A stretch of DNA of 64,000 nt from Anthoceros angustus. Lineage: Eukaryota > Streptophyta > Anthocerotopsida > Anthocerotales > Anthocerotaceae. The notes beneath the pieces are model-generated. The model saw nothing but the letters and a program-made list of their open reading frames with translations. It was not told the DNA's origin and ran no database searches. Every line of letters starts with the position of its first letter. Position 1 is the stretch's first letter. Made by a program: the position numbers and the translations under genes. The stretch is from NCBI GenBank assembly GCA_010909165.1, contig MU008167.1, positions 868,001 to 932,000 on the forward strand. Reading direction: 5' to 3'. Positions 23,400 to 33,772 of this stretch are shown here, piece after piece.

Positions 23400-26300
23400 A
23401 TTTTGGGTTCAATGGTGCTTTGCACAATCGAGGGCTAGGCGGGATGGGTTCTGGGCTACAATGGATGTGGTGGATGGTGAACCGGAGTTCCAGGTTTTGT
23501 GCACATCCAAGCCTTACGAAGTGGAAGGGTTGCCACCGACACCAGACGACTACAATGTGTATGTGCTAAGGCTTGCAAACTTTCACGGCAGGAAGTGTGA
23601 ACCGTATACCCTGTCAAGGAAATTCTTGGATGCTTGGCGAATTGAAAATGTAAGTGCAAATGTTTCCCCTCAACTCTCTCTAACATGATCGGTGTGTATT
23701 TGAGAGGCTGATAAAAGTAACACATGTCTTGTGGCGAAACCATGTGCAGGGTGGAAGATCATTTTATAGGTTTCTTTGTCGGTGATTCTGAGACTCCATG
23801 AAAATGCACCATGAGATGTCTTTGCGGAGGACAAGGCGAGGCCCTTCCACAGTTTGCCTTTTCTAATGCAGAGAAGAGGAAGCAGAGTTTGGACCCTCAG
23901 ATGAGGAGGATGGTCCCATTGGTCAACAGCTTGGACAGTCGGATGAGGAAGCCTCTGAAGACCAAGAGGATGAAAGGGGACAAGGTGCTTCTTGCTTGTG
24001 CCAACGTTAGCATACATTCCTGATGAAGATGGGAGCAGGAGGAACCCTTCTCTTCGCGACAACCAGGAATTGGGAAGCCCGCAAATCAATTGGTTTGTAT
24101 CGGGCTATGATGGAGGCGGGAGGAGGCGCCGGCATGCGGCGGCCTGCCTTCAGCGAGAAGGCACCCTAGCACGTTAGGTGGTGTGCAATCGGAGGCACCA
24201 CCGGCCGCTAGTGGTAGTGGGGAGGCCACCGAGGCGAAGAAACATCTGGAGCCATGGAGCTCTCTATGCAGGTGGAGCGTCGGAGGAGGAAGGCGCGGCA
24301 TGCCGGCGCCTCTCCGATGGGTGCGGGCGCCGGCATGCGGCGCCCCATGTCTTGAGGTGGAGGAAGGAGGCGGGCGCGGCATGCGCCCTCCTCCGATGGG
24401 ATGTGGGGCCGGCATGCGGCGCCTCCTTCCTCCGGCCGGATGGTGGATGGCGCGGCATGCGCGCCGGCGATGCGCGCCGCATGCGCGCCCCGCTGGAAGG
24501 TGGGGATGCGGGCGCGGCATGCGGCCCCTCGTGGAAGGTGGGGATGCGGGCGCGGCATGCGCGCCGCATGCCGCCCCATGCCGCCGAGCAGATGGAGAAC
24601 CCAGGGGCTGGGGAAGAGGAAGACTTCCTCATCCGACCCACCGAGGCACATGTGGATGCCGCAGATACGAGGCGGAAGAAAGGAAAACGTGCCGGCCCTT
24701 CCGATAGCAATGACATTCCAACCGTATATGTGGCCACAGATGGGGAGCATCGAGCTCTATGTTGGATGAAGATTATTTGAGCAAACTGCGAGAATCGGCG
24801 TATGCAAAAAGGTGGTTCCAAACTTTCACGAAGTGTGAACCGTATATCTGTCAAGGAAAATTCTTGGATGCTTGGCGAATTGAAAATGTAAGTGCAAATG
24901 TTTCCTCAACTCTCTCTAACATGATCGGTGTGTATTTGAGAGGCGATAAAAGTAACACATGTCTTGTGTTAAAACCATGTGGTGGAAGATCATTTTATAG
25001 GTTTCTTTGTCGGTGATTAGACTCCATGAAAATGCACCGCGAGATGTCTTTATGGAGGACAAGGCAGGCCCTTCCAGTTTGCCTTTTCTAATGCGAGAAG
25101 AGGAAGCGAGTTTGGACCCTCGGATGAGGAGGATGGTCCCATTGGCAGCGGCATCGGATGAGGAAGCCTCAAGACCAAGAGGAGGAAAGGGGACAAGGGC
25201 TTCTTTGCTTGTGCCAAAGTTAGCATACGTTCGATGAAGATGGGGAGCGGAGGAACCCTCCTCTTCGCGACAACCGAATTGGGAAGCCCGCAAATCAATA
25301 GGTTTGTATCGGGCTTTGATGCGAGGCGGGAGGAGGCGCGGCATGCGGCTGGGTGCCTTCCCAAGCGAGAAGGCACCCTAGCACGTTAGGTGGTGTGCAA
25401 TCGGAGGCACCACCGGCGCTAGTGGTAGTGGGGAGCCCACGAGGCGAGAAGAAACATCTGGAGCCATGGAGCTCTCTATGCACAGGTGGAGCGTCGGAGG
25501 AGGAGGGCGCGGCATGCGGCGCCTCCTCCGATGATGTGGGTGCGGGCGCGGCATGCGCCCATGTCTTGAGGTGGAGGAAGGGAGGCGGATGCGGCGCCCC
25601 TCTCCCTATGGTTGATGTGGGGCCGGCATGCGGCGCCGGCATGCCGCGCCCCTCTCCGATGGTGAGATGCGGCGATGCGCCGCATGCGGCCCCTCGGTGG
25701 AAGGTGGGGATGCGGGCGGCATGCGCCCTTCGTGGAAGGTGGGGATGCGGGCGCGGCATGCTGGAAGGTGGGGCGGGCGCGGCATGCGGCGCCCGAGCGG
25801 CGAGATGGAGAACCCAGGCTGGGGAAGAGGAAGACTTCCTCATCGGCCCAGAGGCAGTGACGTGATGCCGGCAGTCAGGAAGAAAGGAAAACGTGTCGCG
25901 CCTTCCGCAATGACATTCCAAGCGTACATGTGGCCACAGATGGGGAGCGCATCTATGTTGGATGAAGATTATTTGAGCAAACTAGAATCGGCGTATGCAA
26001 AAAGGTGGTTCAAACTGTTCTTGTGAAGCTCGAGAACTTGAGGCTGCATCATTTCTAACTCCGATGCAGATCCGGAATGTGGATGAGGCTGGCTAACTAT
26101 TTGGCGTGTGATAGCAAAGGGGACGTATAGAGGAAGGAGTCCTCCCACTGTATGTATGATTGACCCATCGAATGCGTGGATATCCAAAGCTGACTGGATC
26201 AAGTTTCGGGCTAAGAAGTACGTGATGGGAGTCTTAGGTGGCAATCATACATATGCCGCCATGAAGCACCTTGTCGACATATCGCCGGAAGGCAAGGTTC

Positions 26301-28360
26301 CAATGGATGGAGGCCCATGTTTATTGTGGGCTTACTATCGGAGATGAGGATATTGGCAATGACCACAACACGATGTCGACAAGAGGAAAAGATGAATTTT
26401 ATCGAACAAGTTAGGTACCGCGAGATGAGCTCCAAATTGCAAAGCGAGATGGTGTGACCATGAGCATGAACTGAAGTTTAACCTTTATAAGGTGCTTGGG
26501 CTAATCGAGGACGATGAAGGCCGCGAGGATGAGCAATATAAAGCGAACAAGGTGGACAACAGGACACATATTCTATGCATTGCGAAATTGAGGGAAAGGT
26601 TTGGAAGAATGTTGATAGTATTTTCACAAAGTGGGAGGCCATGGAGCTACCGGGTGCAAAGCATGTGGCAGCCGGGACCAGCAAGAAGGGCAAAGGAAAA
26701 CGAAAAAGGTGATGAAACAAAGTCGTTGAAGGTGTCTTCAAGCCCAAAGAAATGCGTGGCAAGCCATGGCGCAGCTTCCAAGGTATTCCTCCGTGGGAGA
26801 CCGGAAGATGCTAATTAGTGTGAGAGAAGGTGTTGAGTCTTCTAGACGAATGGAATGTCCAAGGAGGTGACATCTGGAAGAAATTTCATGTCATACAAGT
26901 GGCTATGGCAAAGCATCCGGGTGTAGTTCATTCGACATGGTGAGAGAAGAATACCCACTACACTCATCGGATGCGATGTCGCGAGGTTCCAAACCGCCTT
27001 TGAGGGAAAGGTATGTCCTTCTATGTCCTGTTCGATTAGATTGGTTGAAGCGGCATCTTGGCCTGTCGTTTATTTCATTTCAGCGGAGGAGGAAGAGGCG
27101 GGCGCGGCATGCGCGCCCGCCTCTTCTCCCGGCGTGTGATTGTGAAGCTTTAGCGTTGTCTTCGTCACGAAGTAAAAGATGTTGAAGACACGAAGAGAAG
27201 ATTTCAAGCTTTCATACTAGAGGTGCACACATGGAAAGGCTTGGAGGACGAGCAAAGGGCACTTGCAGACATGGACATGGAGGAAGGGCTCCAATCTTTC
27301 ACGGTGCCAAAAACGGAGAATATTGTGAACTACCAGGTGGTATCAAGAGATGCCTTGGACATGCGGGGGTTTTTACGGTTCAAGGTACACACTATTGTTG
27401 ATGGATGTGCCTGTGGGATTCAATAAGGGACAACATGATGTGAAGATGGATCGTCGGTGAACACCATTTTCCATTCTTTCCATGACATGACAAGTTGCTC
27501 GGAGATTAGATTGATAGTCATGCATGGAGTAGAAGAGCTGCACATGGTGAGAGAGGCAATGCGGAAGTGGTGCACAGGTGGAGGGATGGTCTCCTTCGTT
27601 TGGGATAAAACGAATATGCACAACGACCAAGGAGGCTATGACACTGTGGAGTACATCACGGTGGGCTGGGGTTTCACCTCCAGCAGCAAGATCGGAAGAT
27701 GTCTATGCTCCCGAATAACTTGCAGGGCTCTTTCAACAATGGGCGTGCGGTCTTGCGCCGGTGTTCTTTGTACGTATATGTCATTTGACAAGGCGGTGGT
27801 ATGTGCATACGAGGCCTCTAGGCGATGATGAAGCTCATCAAGAACTTTTCGAAGAGGGAGGCGGGTTCGGATGTATGTCTTTGGGAGTGGTACTACGACA
27901 TTGGCAACACATATGGGACGCAATTGTATTGCTGTGGATATTGATAAGCGGTGTGCGGAGTTTATTCCACAGAGGATCCATGGATATGAAGTGCTTCCAG
28001 ACGCCGAGGAGGAATTGACTCATGAGCCGCACCGTCGGGGACCCTCCCAATTCTGGGCTAAGGAATTGAGTTTGTCTGAGAAGGATGTCTCCCAGGCTTA
28101 GGTGGTTCCTTTGGGGTTGAACAGGATGAAGGAGATCACAGGAGATATTCTGGACGATGGCCAACAAACCTTGCCCACCTTATGGCAGCCTGAGAACAAG
28201 GGGAAAGGAAATGATGGTGGCTTTTTGGATGCAGAGAATGCCATGAGGGAGAATGACAACTTCGAAGACGCGGAGGAGGCAAGGCTTAAGAGTACGGAAG
28301 TAGTATTGGATAGCGTGTCTGGGCAGTGCCCACCGGAGTCCCAACCCTGTGCGGATTAAT
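23400..28360 (+). pseudogene. ParB-like domain plus beta-class DNA amino-methyltransferase gene
   Basis: Pieces in order on the plus strand: an N-terminal part (YVLRLANFHG, KFLDAWRIEN, a splice-donor-like gtaagt at 23649); acidic and GMRR-rich linkers; and a ParB-like segment at 26150-26420 (DPSNAWI, YVMGVLGGNHTYAAMKHL, then NDHNTMSTRGKDEF). A charged linker follows, then the methyltransferase. This has a catalytic-loop candidate MDVPVGFNKGQHDV at 27401-27442 in the position of the DPPY motif, and the SAM-binding motif YVFGSGTTTLATHMGRNC followed by AVDIDKRCAEF at 27874-27955. Motif IV precedes motif I, the beta order seen in N4-cytosine and N6-adenine enzymes. The C-terminal tail includes LGLNRMKEITGDILDDG. 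ParB-methyltransferase fusions are common in phages and bacteria. Frames are broken many times, DVPV departs from D-P-P-Y, and activity of this copy is unlikely. Confidence 0.6.
23599..26025. repeat. Tandem duplication of about 1.23 kb in the ParB/methyltransferase gene
   Basis: gaagtgtgaaccgtata at 23599 recurs at 24829. Both copies continue through the same putative exon and intron, the acidic segment, the GC-rich catgcggcgcc region and ttggatgaagattatttgag (24762 and 25957). Differences are mostly deletions of a few bases in copy two. Confidence 0.85.
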
Positions 28361-28789
28361 TGGGTGATTAGGTCAAAGTTGACGGTGGCAAGGCTGTCCG
28401 CAGATTCCATGGATGCGTTATTGTGCAAAAGTGCCGTCATGCCGGCGCCGTTTGACTTTATACATGTTCTGTGTTTGGGATTTGAATCCTTTTGTGCATT
28501 TGTTCAGTGCCATTGCCGTGTTCATAGTTCGCTCACGTTCGTTGCATGCGCCGACGCAGACTTCCTCATGACCATATCTAGCATATTATATACGATGAAA
28601 TCGGACCAAACCATCCCATGTATCGACAACCCGCGCCAAAACACGATGAATGAAAAAAACCGCTTTTGTGACCGTCGAGCACAAAGAAAAGTGGTCCGAA
28701 GTTTCTGGAAGCGGCTTCGTATATTCAGCCCTTTCAAATATTACCATGTTTACTGTCCTCCTTAGTAACTGGCTTGTTGTTGTAAGGTT

Positions 28790-29188
28790 TGTATGCCTGT
28801 GTTGTAAACGCCCTCATTGTAAAACCTAGCGTCCCGTTGTAAACCACGCACCGTTGTAACCAGACTATGATCTGTTGTAAACCGTAATCGTTGTAAACCA
28901 CACTTGGGCGGTTTTACAACAGTAGTCGTAGAAACGAAACATCTAATTTTGAAAAGTCCTAGCTAAAATCGTTTTGTGTTGTAACCCAGAAGAGCCCTCG
29001 TTATAAAAGCGCTTTCGTTATGCCACGTCATAAGGAAAACCCGTGGCTAAATCCCCCCCATAGTAAAATACCAGAACTTCTGTAGTAAAGCGAATGGCTA
29101 TACGTGAAAATAATACTTGAACCATGAACACCCGTTGTAAAATGAAACTACCCTGAAATCTCTCCTCGCTCTAAAAAATAGCCTCTAA
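28790..29188. repeat. Right subterminal repeats of CACTA-2
   Basis: About ten copies of gttgtaaa(c/a) spaced 15-40 bases apart. Same motif as the left side in inverted orientation, as expected for CACTA subterminal regions. Confidence 0.75.
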
Positions 29189-29213
29189 TAAAAGACCCGT
29201 TTTCCTAGTAGTG
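29189..29213. repeat. Right terminal inverted repeat of CACTA-2
   Basis: Perfect reverse complement of 11948-11972, followed by the GTG target duplication at 29214-29216. Confidence 0.95.
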
Positions 29214-29715
29214 GTGGTTGAAAAGTGAAATTATGGATACCACCTTCTGAAGGCCTACACAGACTTAAGCAGTCTCCGAGGATGTGGTGTGAAAGGCCGG
29301 ACACCTTCCTAATCTCGATCGGCTTCATGTGAAGGCATGCCGATTCAAATTTTTATATAAAGATGGTAGGGTTAGCCCGCATAATCATAGCCGTGTATAT
29401 GGATGACTTCATTTTGGCCAGCGAGAGCAGTGAGTTACCAGAGGAAGGAGCTATTTACCTTAGCCAGCGGAAGTACATCGAAGACATCCTCACTAGGTTT
29501 AAGATTCAATGAAGAATCTTACCAAAAATTTGATCCTTCACTCCCGATTTGAGCATTACGACTTTAGATATCACTTTATCCGAGAGTGCACTGAACAAGA
29601 TATTATTGAAGTTCAATTATGTCCAACCAATGATAATGACATGATTATTAATGACATGACATAGCGGTGAAGCACACAAGATTCTACAAGCTTCTCGGCA
29701 TCAAGACTCCTTGAT
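29214..29715 (+). pseudogene. Ty1/copia pol, part 2 (reverse transcriptase and RNase H end)
   Basis: Continuation of 11205-11947. Visible pieces are a KQSPRMW-like segment at about 29268, the catalytic VYMDDFILAS at 29393-29422, the segment YLSQRKYIEDILTRF at 29457-29501, and an RNase H end with HYDFRYHFIREC at about 29555. It closes with KHTRFYKLLGIKTP and a stop at about 29715. Much of the interval between the catalytic motif and RNase H is deleted. The frame across the CACTA-2 insertion is preserved when one GTG is removed. Confidence 0.7.
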
Positions 29716-30160
29716 ATGCCGTTACGGTTTGCGTGCCACTGAGAATTGTGATGCCCATGCTACAGTGCTTAGTTCGAGCTCATTTTTGATCTCTAGCTGC
29801 GTGATAGTGTCATTGTCAGGTATTCAAGTTTTCTTAGCAATCTGCATTGTGTGCGTCTCAAACCGCGTAAAGATTCCCCCCTCCCGTCTCTTTCAACATG
29901 TTGGTGTGGGAAGCCTTAGAAAATATTAGTAAAGCATCATGAAGCGCAAACGTTTTTTGAAGACCTGTGTAGATAGAGTACACCATGCTCGTAATTGTGA
30001 AGGTGACATCATAGCATGACATTTTTATTTAGTTAATTACTTGAAAAAAATTAAATCCATCACGAAGGGCCTATTAAGAAGGTAATTTCTTTTGCGTTTC
30101 TTTGGTACTTGGGATAGCCATGAATGGCAAGCATGTGTGAGCGGGTATCCAAGATTTTTA
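29716..30160. other. Downstream of copia pol, possible LTR remnant
   Basis: AT-rich sequence directly after the pol stop, where a copia polypurine tract and 3' LTR would be expected. I cannot define an LTR because no second copy lies in the window. Confidence 0.3.
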
Positions 30161-30163
30161 CAG

Positions 30164-30268
30164 GCTAGATATTGGGTGTTTTTATAGGCTAGATATTAGG
30201 TTTTTACGGGCTAGATATTGGGTTTTTACAGGTTAGATATTGAGTTTTTACAGGCTAGATATTGGGAG
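30164..30268. repeat. 22-bp minisatellite
   Basis: Five copies of gctagatattgggtttttac plus two bases. Beyond it, 30270-30840 contains no supported gene. Confidence 0.9.
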
Positions 30269-30839
30269 ATGTGTCTATACACAATTTGCGAGGCGGTAGC
30301 CAAAACTTAAGCTCCTTTGTGAATACCTTGTTCATCCCATATATTGGTGTTCTATTCTACACACTGTGGCAATACAGCAGGGGAGAGGCCAAGAGCCTGT
30401 ATTCCTTCGCCCACTGTTCAGGCCATCAAGCCCTTTTCCTAGCATTGGGGCCAACAACCCTCTTAAATATCCGTACTATGTCATTGTTGTTTATGTAAGA
30501 GTGTCCAGTTTGTGTGAATGCCTGAACACAGCTACTGACCAATTCTATGGATTGTTGAAGTAGTCCATACCGCCGTGAATAGCGATGACTAGTTCTTGAT
30601 GCACCGACCTTGGAATGTCCCTAGTACGAGTATGTATATGCCCTCTTATTTGAGTTACTTATGTACATCTGTACATCCATCCCCAGTGCATCAATATGCT
30701 TGTAAACATATGTATGACCCTGTAACTAAGCCCCCTTACCTTACATATCTGTGTGATTGTAGATGCGTGTAGATCTTGTTAAGTCAAACAATGTCTTTTA
30801 ATTGGGAGAAAAAAATTTGATGGGAAAAAGCCCATCCAG

Positions 30840-31650
30840 CAGAGGACAACCAAGGGAGACCCAGAAGGTTATGGTGAAAAGGAGCAGCTAAGCTTCTTGC
30901 CGGAAGTCACCAACTACGCTTACAATGTCAAATGCGAGAAGAGTAAACAGCCTACAAACAACAGAGGATGAGGAGGATGCATCACCTACTGTTACCACTC
31001 TGTGGATGATCGTCGTGGAAAGGGCCCGTTGAAGGGCAATTGAGACTCGCTGTCTAAAGAACGCTGTGAAGTAGGAAAGGGTTAGCCCCACACAGTGCCT
31101 GTGGGCGTGATAAGCCTTGGTGCAAGACTTGATAAATGTATCAAAATCCTTAGTCATCGCCCCATATATTTCAAGGGCGAGAGGAATGAATTGGTGGCCC
31201 ACCTACATCCCTCTATATTTCTTGACTTTGAGAGCCATCGCCCCGGTAGCAACCCATCCTGGATGGTTAGTAATCACTTGCGTAGAGATGGTATCGTGTG
31301 CAGGGTCAGTGACCATGATGTCTGCCACCGAAACCCAGTCACCGCGGACGAGGTACAAGTTAGCCCCGATTGCTCAACATGTACGAAGAGTGTACCCTCT
31401 CTCCCTCCAGGCCATGTAGCTGCTTTCGTGGGCTATGGCGAACATGACATCATGGGTGACATCTTGGGTGGCTATGCGATGACCCCCATGGGACAACGAG
31501 CGAGGTGAATGCCAGAGTCGTCGAGGGCAAAGCTGCACTCGCAGGTAAGGAGGGAAGAAGCCACAGGCTGGAGCAGGCCAAACGGTATCGCATCGCAGTA
31601 GAGAAGATGGTTGTGTGCGATGTGGTTTAGTCAGACCAACCGTAACAGCC
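30840..31650 (-). pseudogene. 3' fragment of the restriction-endonuclease-type LINE
   Basis: Minus-strand frame 30888-31202 (HQFIPLALEIYGAMTKDFDTF, then SYFTAFFRQRVSIALQRAL) matches the C-terminus of the LINE protein at 272-1345. Upstream frames to about 31550 hold the equivalents of the DDSG-HLARCP knuckle and the endonuclease region in broken form. A 5'-truncated copy, typical of LINE integration. The two copies are clearly divergent, so it is an older insertion than the one at the window start. Confidence 0.65.
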
Positions 31651-31659
31651 CCAAAAATT

Positions 31660-32296
31660 ACTTAGGCTTTCTGGGGTTAAAAAGGCATCTTAAATTACAT
31701 TTTATCGGCACCACGGCCCGCTGGCTTTTGGCAAAAACTAAGGCACGAATTACGATTATCAACTCCAAAGTTTGAGGCTGAACTACAAGATATTCATGGT
31801 GGGGCAATGAGGCCCGGGGCATTTGAAAGAGGAAATAGGAAAGGTGCATTTAAGAGAGGATGAAAGGAGGCCCCGTTTTGAGGTTTTGAGGGGGCCACGA
31901 ATATTATTGCGACGGGAGAGGCAGATAAGTGTTTCAAATGGTGCAACGCAATTGGGGAGCGTGACGTTTTAGACGTCTCCTCGCTGGAAGAGCAGGGTCC
32001 AGGCAGCCCGCGCCAGGCCCGATGCAAACGACAGCAGCCGGTGGAGAGAGAGAAGTAACGGGAGAGAAGACGTACTTGGTGGCTGGTGCCCGTGTCAGAG
32101 CGGCAGGACAGGCCCCAAATTTGGAACGCATTGTAGCATTCCTCGGTGCATGGAGACGCAGAGCAGCAGCAGCAGTTGCGGCAGCGGTTGCGTCGACAGC
32201 AGCAGCAGCTCAGATGCATGCCCGCTCGAGGCTGCCGACCCGGAGCCTGGTGGGCTGTGACAGAACACGCGCCCAGCATGCCTTTCTTCTGAGGCG
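31660..32296 (+). promoter_or_regulatory. Upstream region and 5' leader of the MAKR-type gene
   Basis: Unique-looking sequence between the LINE fragment and the start codon. Near 32040-32075 it has a GA-rich tract of the kind common in plant 5' leaders, and at 32163-32215 a CAG/CGG-rich stretch. An ATG at 32022 opens an upstream frame of 117 codons that runs past the main start codon in another phase. No convincing TATA box can be assigned. The leader assignment is inferred from position. Confidence 0.35.
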
Positions 32297-33772
32297 ATGG
32301 AGCCGCAACCGAGCCCCGCAGCAGCAGCTGCTGCTTCCGACTTCGAGTTCAACACTGTGGCGGCTGGGGATGTGAAGGGGGCGGATGACCTCTTCTTCAA
32401 GGGCCAGCTGCTCCCGCTGGCCCTGCCTCCTCGCATGCAGATGGTGCACACCCTGTCCCTCCTCCAGACGCAGGCGGAAGCCAAGAGAGAAATCGAGGAG
32501 GCCGCAATCTGGCCCAGAGACGGGGGCTGTCCCTGCGGGGACAGAAGCTGCGGGCTGCGGGAGAGAGGGAGGAGATGCCCCGAGGTCCCGATGCGGGCTG
32601 TGCTGCCGCAGGTTTTTCTTGCTGAGAAGAACAGTGCTCGAGACAGTGCGTGGTGCAGCAGGAGCTTTTGGGGGGATTCGTCCTCGCAGCCGTCTGATTC
32701 ATCGTGCGCAGACAGCTCAAGTGAGTCGAGGGATTCCAGTGGGAGCTCGAAGGACTCGGTGGATCTGTCGGGGGAGAAGGGTGAGGTGGCGGGGAATGCT
32801 AATGCTGGGCAGCACAAATTCTTCCACAACCTGGTGGCTTTTGGGAATAGGACGGGCGCCCAACAGCAGCTGCAGTTGCATGGCAGGAATGGGAATACCA
32901 GGATGTTTTCCTGGTTGAAGCCGGCGTCTTCCAGGTGGAATGGCATTTTTGGGGGCGGCAAGAAGGGGGCAGGGAGCGGCAAGAAGGTGGACATGGAGGA
33001 GGAAGTGGCTGCAGCAGCAGCAGCAGACGATAGGGTTGTTGGGTTCTTGCCTAGGGCGGGGAGTCCGGCTAGGGACTCGTCGTCGTCTGATGATTTGCCG
33101 GCTCCCCGGCTGCGGCACTCGGGGCCCATCAGCGTTTGTGATGACGAGTTTCTGGGATGCAAGGAGCGGTTGTCCGGGCCGCTTTCGTACAAGGACTCGT
33201 TTCAGTGTGATTGGGAGGGGCTGAGGGCGTCGGTGAGGACCCAGAATCTGGCGGAGGAGAAGCGGGAGTGGCAGAGCGTGCACTGCTCGTTCAGGGAAGA
33301 TAGGGAGGTTTGCCAGCCGGACCCAAGAGGGGGCAGCAGCAGCAGTTTGGGTGATGGGCAATACGGTGGGAGGGAGCCGTGGAGTAATGGAGCTTCTTTT
33401 AGAGACAGCAGCCGCGGGAATCCTCGGGAGCCTGTGGAGAAACGAGGGAGTGATGTTGCTGAAAAGGGGAAGAGGCGGAGCTTGGCTGTGGAATCAGGAG
33501 GGCGGCAGGGGTATCTGGAGAAGCTCTTCAGGTCGCTGCATGTGCGGAGCAGGAGTACTGTGCCTTTGAAAACTGGAGGAGGAGACCTTGCTAGTAAGAG
33601 CAAGGGATCTTTGTCGTCCAGGCGGGGGTCAGCCGGCGCTTTGCCCTCGCTCAACCCTATTTCTAGCACTTCGACGGAGTTGCAAAGTTCCATCCAGGGG
33701 GCTATTGCGTACTGTAAGAAGTCGCAGAGTGGGTGCAAGGGGGCGCCGGTTGTGGGCGATAGGCAGGTTTAG
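32297..33772 (+). CDS. Membrane-associated kinase regulator, BKI1/MAKR family
   Basis: Intact intronless frame of 491 codons. Residues 15-55 hold the family signature DFEFNT followed by GADDLFFKGQLLPLALPPRM, found near the N-terminus of plant BKI1 and MAKR proteins. Residues about 128-158 are a Ser/Asp-rich, probably phosphorylated, stretch. Residues about 203-232 carry FSWLKP and a Gly/Lys cluster (GGGKKGAGSGKK) of the kind that tethers these proteins to acidic membrane lipids. A second basic segment, YLEKLFRSLHVRSRS, lies at about 405-420. The C-terminus has ELQSSIQGAIAYCKKSQ (461-477), matching the BRI1-interacting motif of BKI1. Known role: these proteins sit at the plasma membrane and inhibit or tune leucine-rich-repeat receptor kinases such as BRI1. 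Most BKI1 proteins are shorter (roughly 300-400 residues), so this is a long member. High GC and codon regularity contrast with the surrounding repeats. Which receptor it regulates cannot be read from sequence. Confidence 0.85.
   Translation: MEPQPSPAAAAAASDFEFNTVAAGDVKGADDLFFKGQLLPLALPPRMQMVHTLSLLQTQAEAKREIEEAAIWPRDGGCPCGDRSCGLRERGRRCPEVPMRAVLPQVFLAEKNSARDSAWCSRSFWGDSSSQPSDSSCADSSSESRDSSGSSKDSVDLSGEKGEVAGNANAGQHKFFHNLVAFGNRTGAQQQLQLHGRNGNTRMFSWLKPASSRWNGIFGGGKKGAGSGKKVDMEEEVAAAAAADDRVVGFLPRAGSPARDSSSSDDLPAPRLRHSGPISVCDDEFLGCKERLSGPLSYKDSFQCDWEGLRASVRTQNLAEEKREWQSVHCSFREDREVCQPDPRGGSSSSLGDGQYGGREPWSNGASFRDSSRGNPREPVEKRGSDVAEKGKRRSLAVESGGRQGYLEKLFRSLHVRSRSTVPLKTGGGDLASKSKGSLSSRRGSAGALPSLNPISSTSTELQSSIQGAIAYCKKSQSGCKGAPVVGDRQV

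Larger units (their letters stand above)
11948..29213. mobile_element. CACTA-2, 17.3-kb CACTA element with captured or accessory genes
   Basis: Starts CACTACTAGGAAAACGGG at 11948 and ends with the reverse complement at 29213; the inverted ends match perfectly over 25 bp. Flanking GTG at 11945-11947 and 29214-29216 is the 3-bp target duplication, and the copia reading frame on the two sides joins cleanly. Cargo in order: TnpA-like gene (12950-15340, minus), several repeat arrays, a DUF7869-type gene (19040-22620, minus) interrupted by a CATGC-rich array, and a ParB-like/DNA methyltransferase gene (23400-28360, plus). No TNP2-type transposase is visible inside. Such a large CACTA element with a methyltransferase gene is unusual. 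Parts could be nested insertions, but I see no separate ends or target duplications for them. Confidence 0.88.

Noticed and set aside
24178-25921. Arg/Gly/Met-rich and Pro/His-rich frames of up to 208 codons
   Set aside because: GC-rich repeat insertions inside the duplicated methyltransferase-gene region keep several phases open; only the acidic and KFLDAWRIEN parts look like real coding sequence.
32095-33192. Long minus-strand frame (365 codons) opposite the MAKR gene
   Set aside because: It is the antisense shadow of a GC-rich coding sequence; composition is Ser/Pro/Leu-rich with no motifs, while the plus strand has family signatures at both ends.
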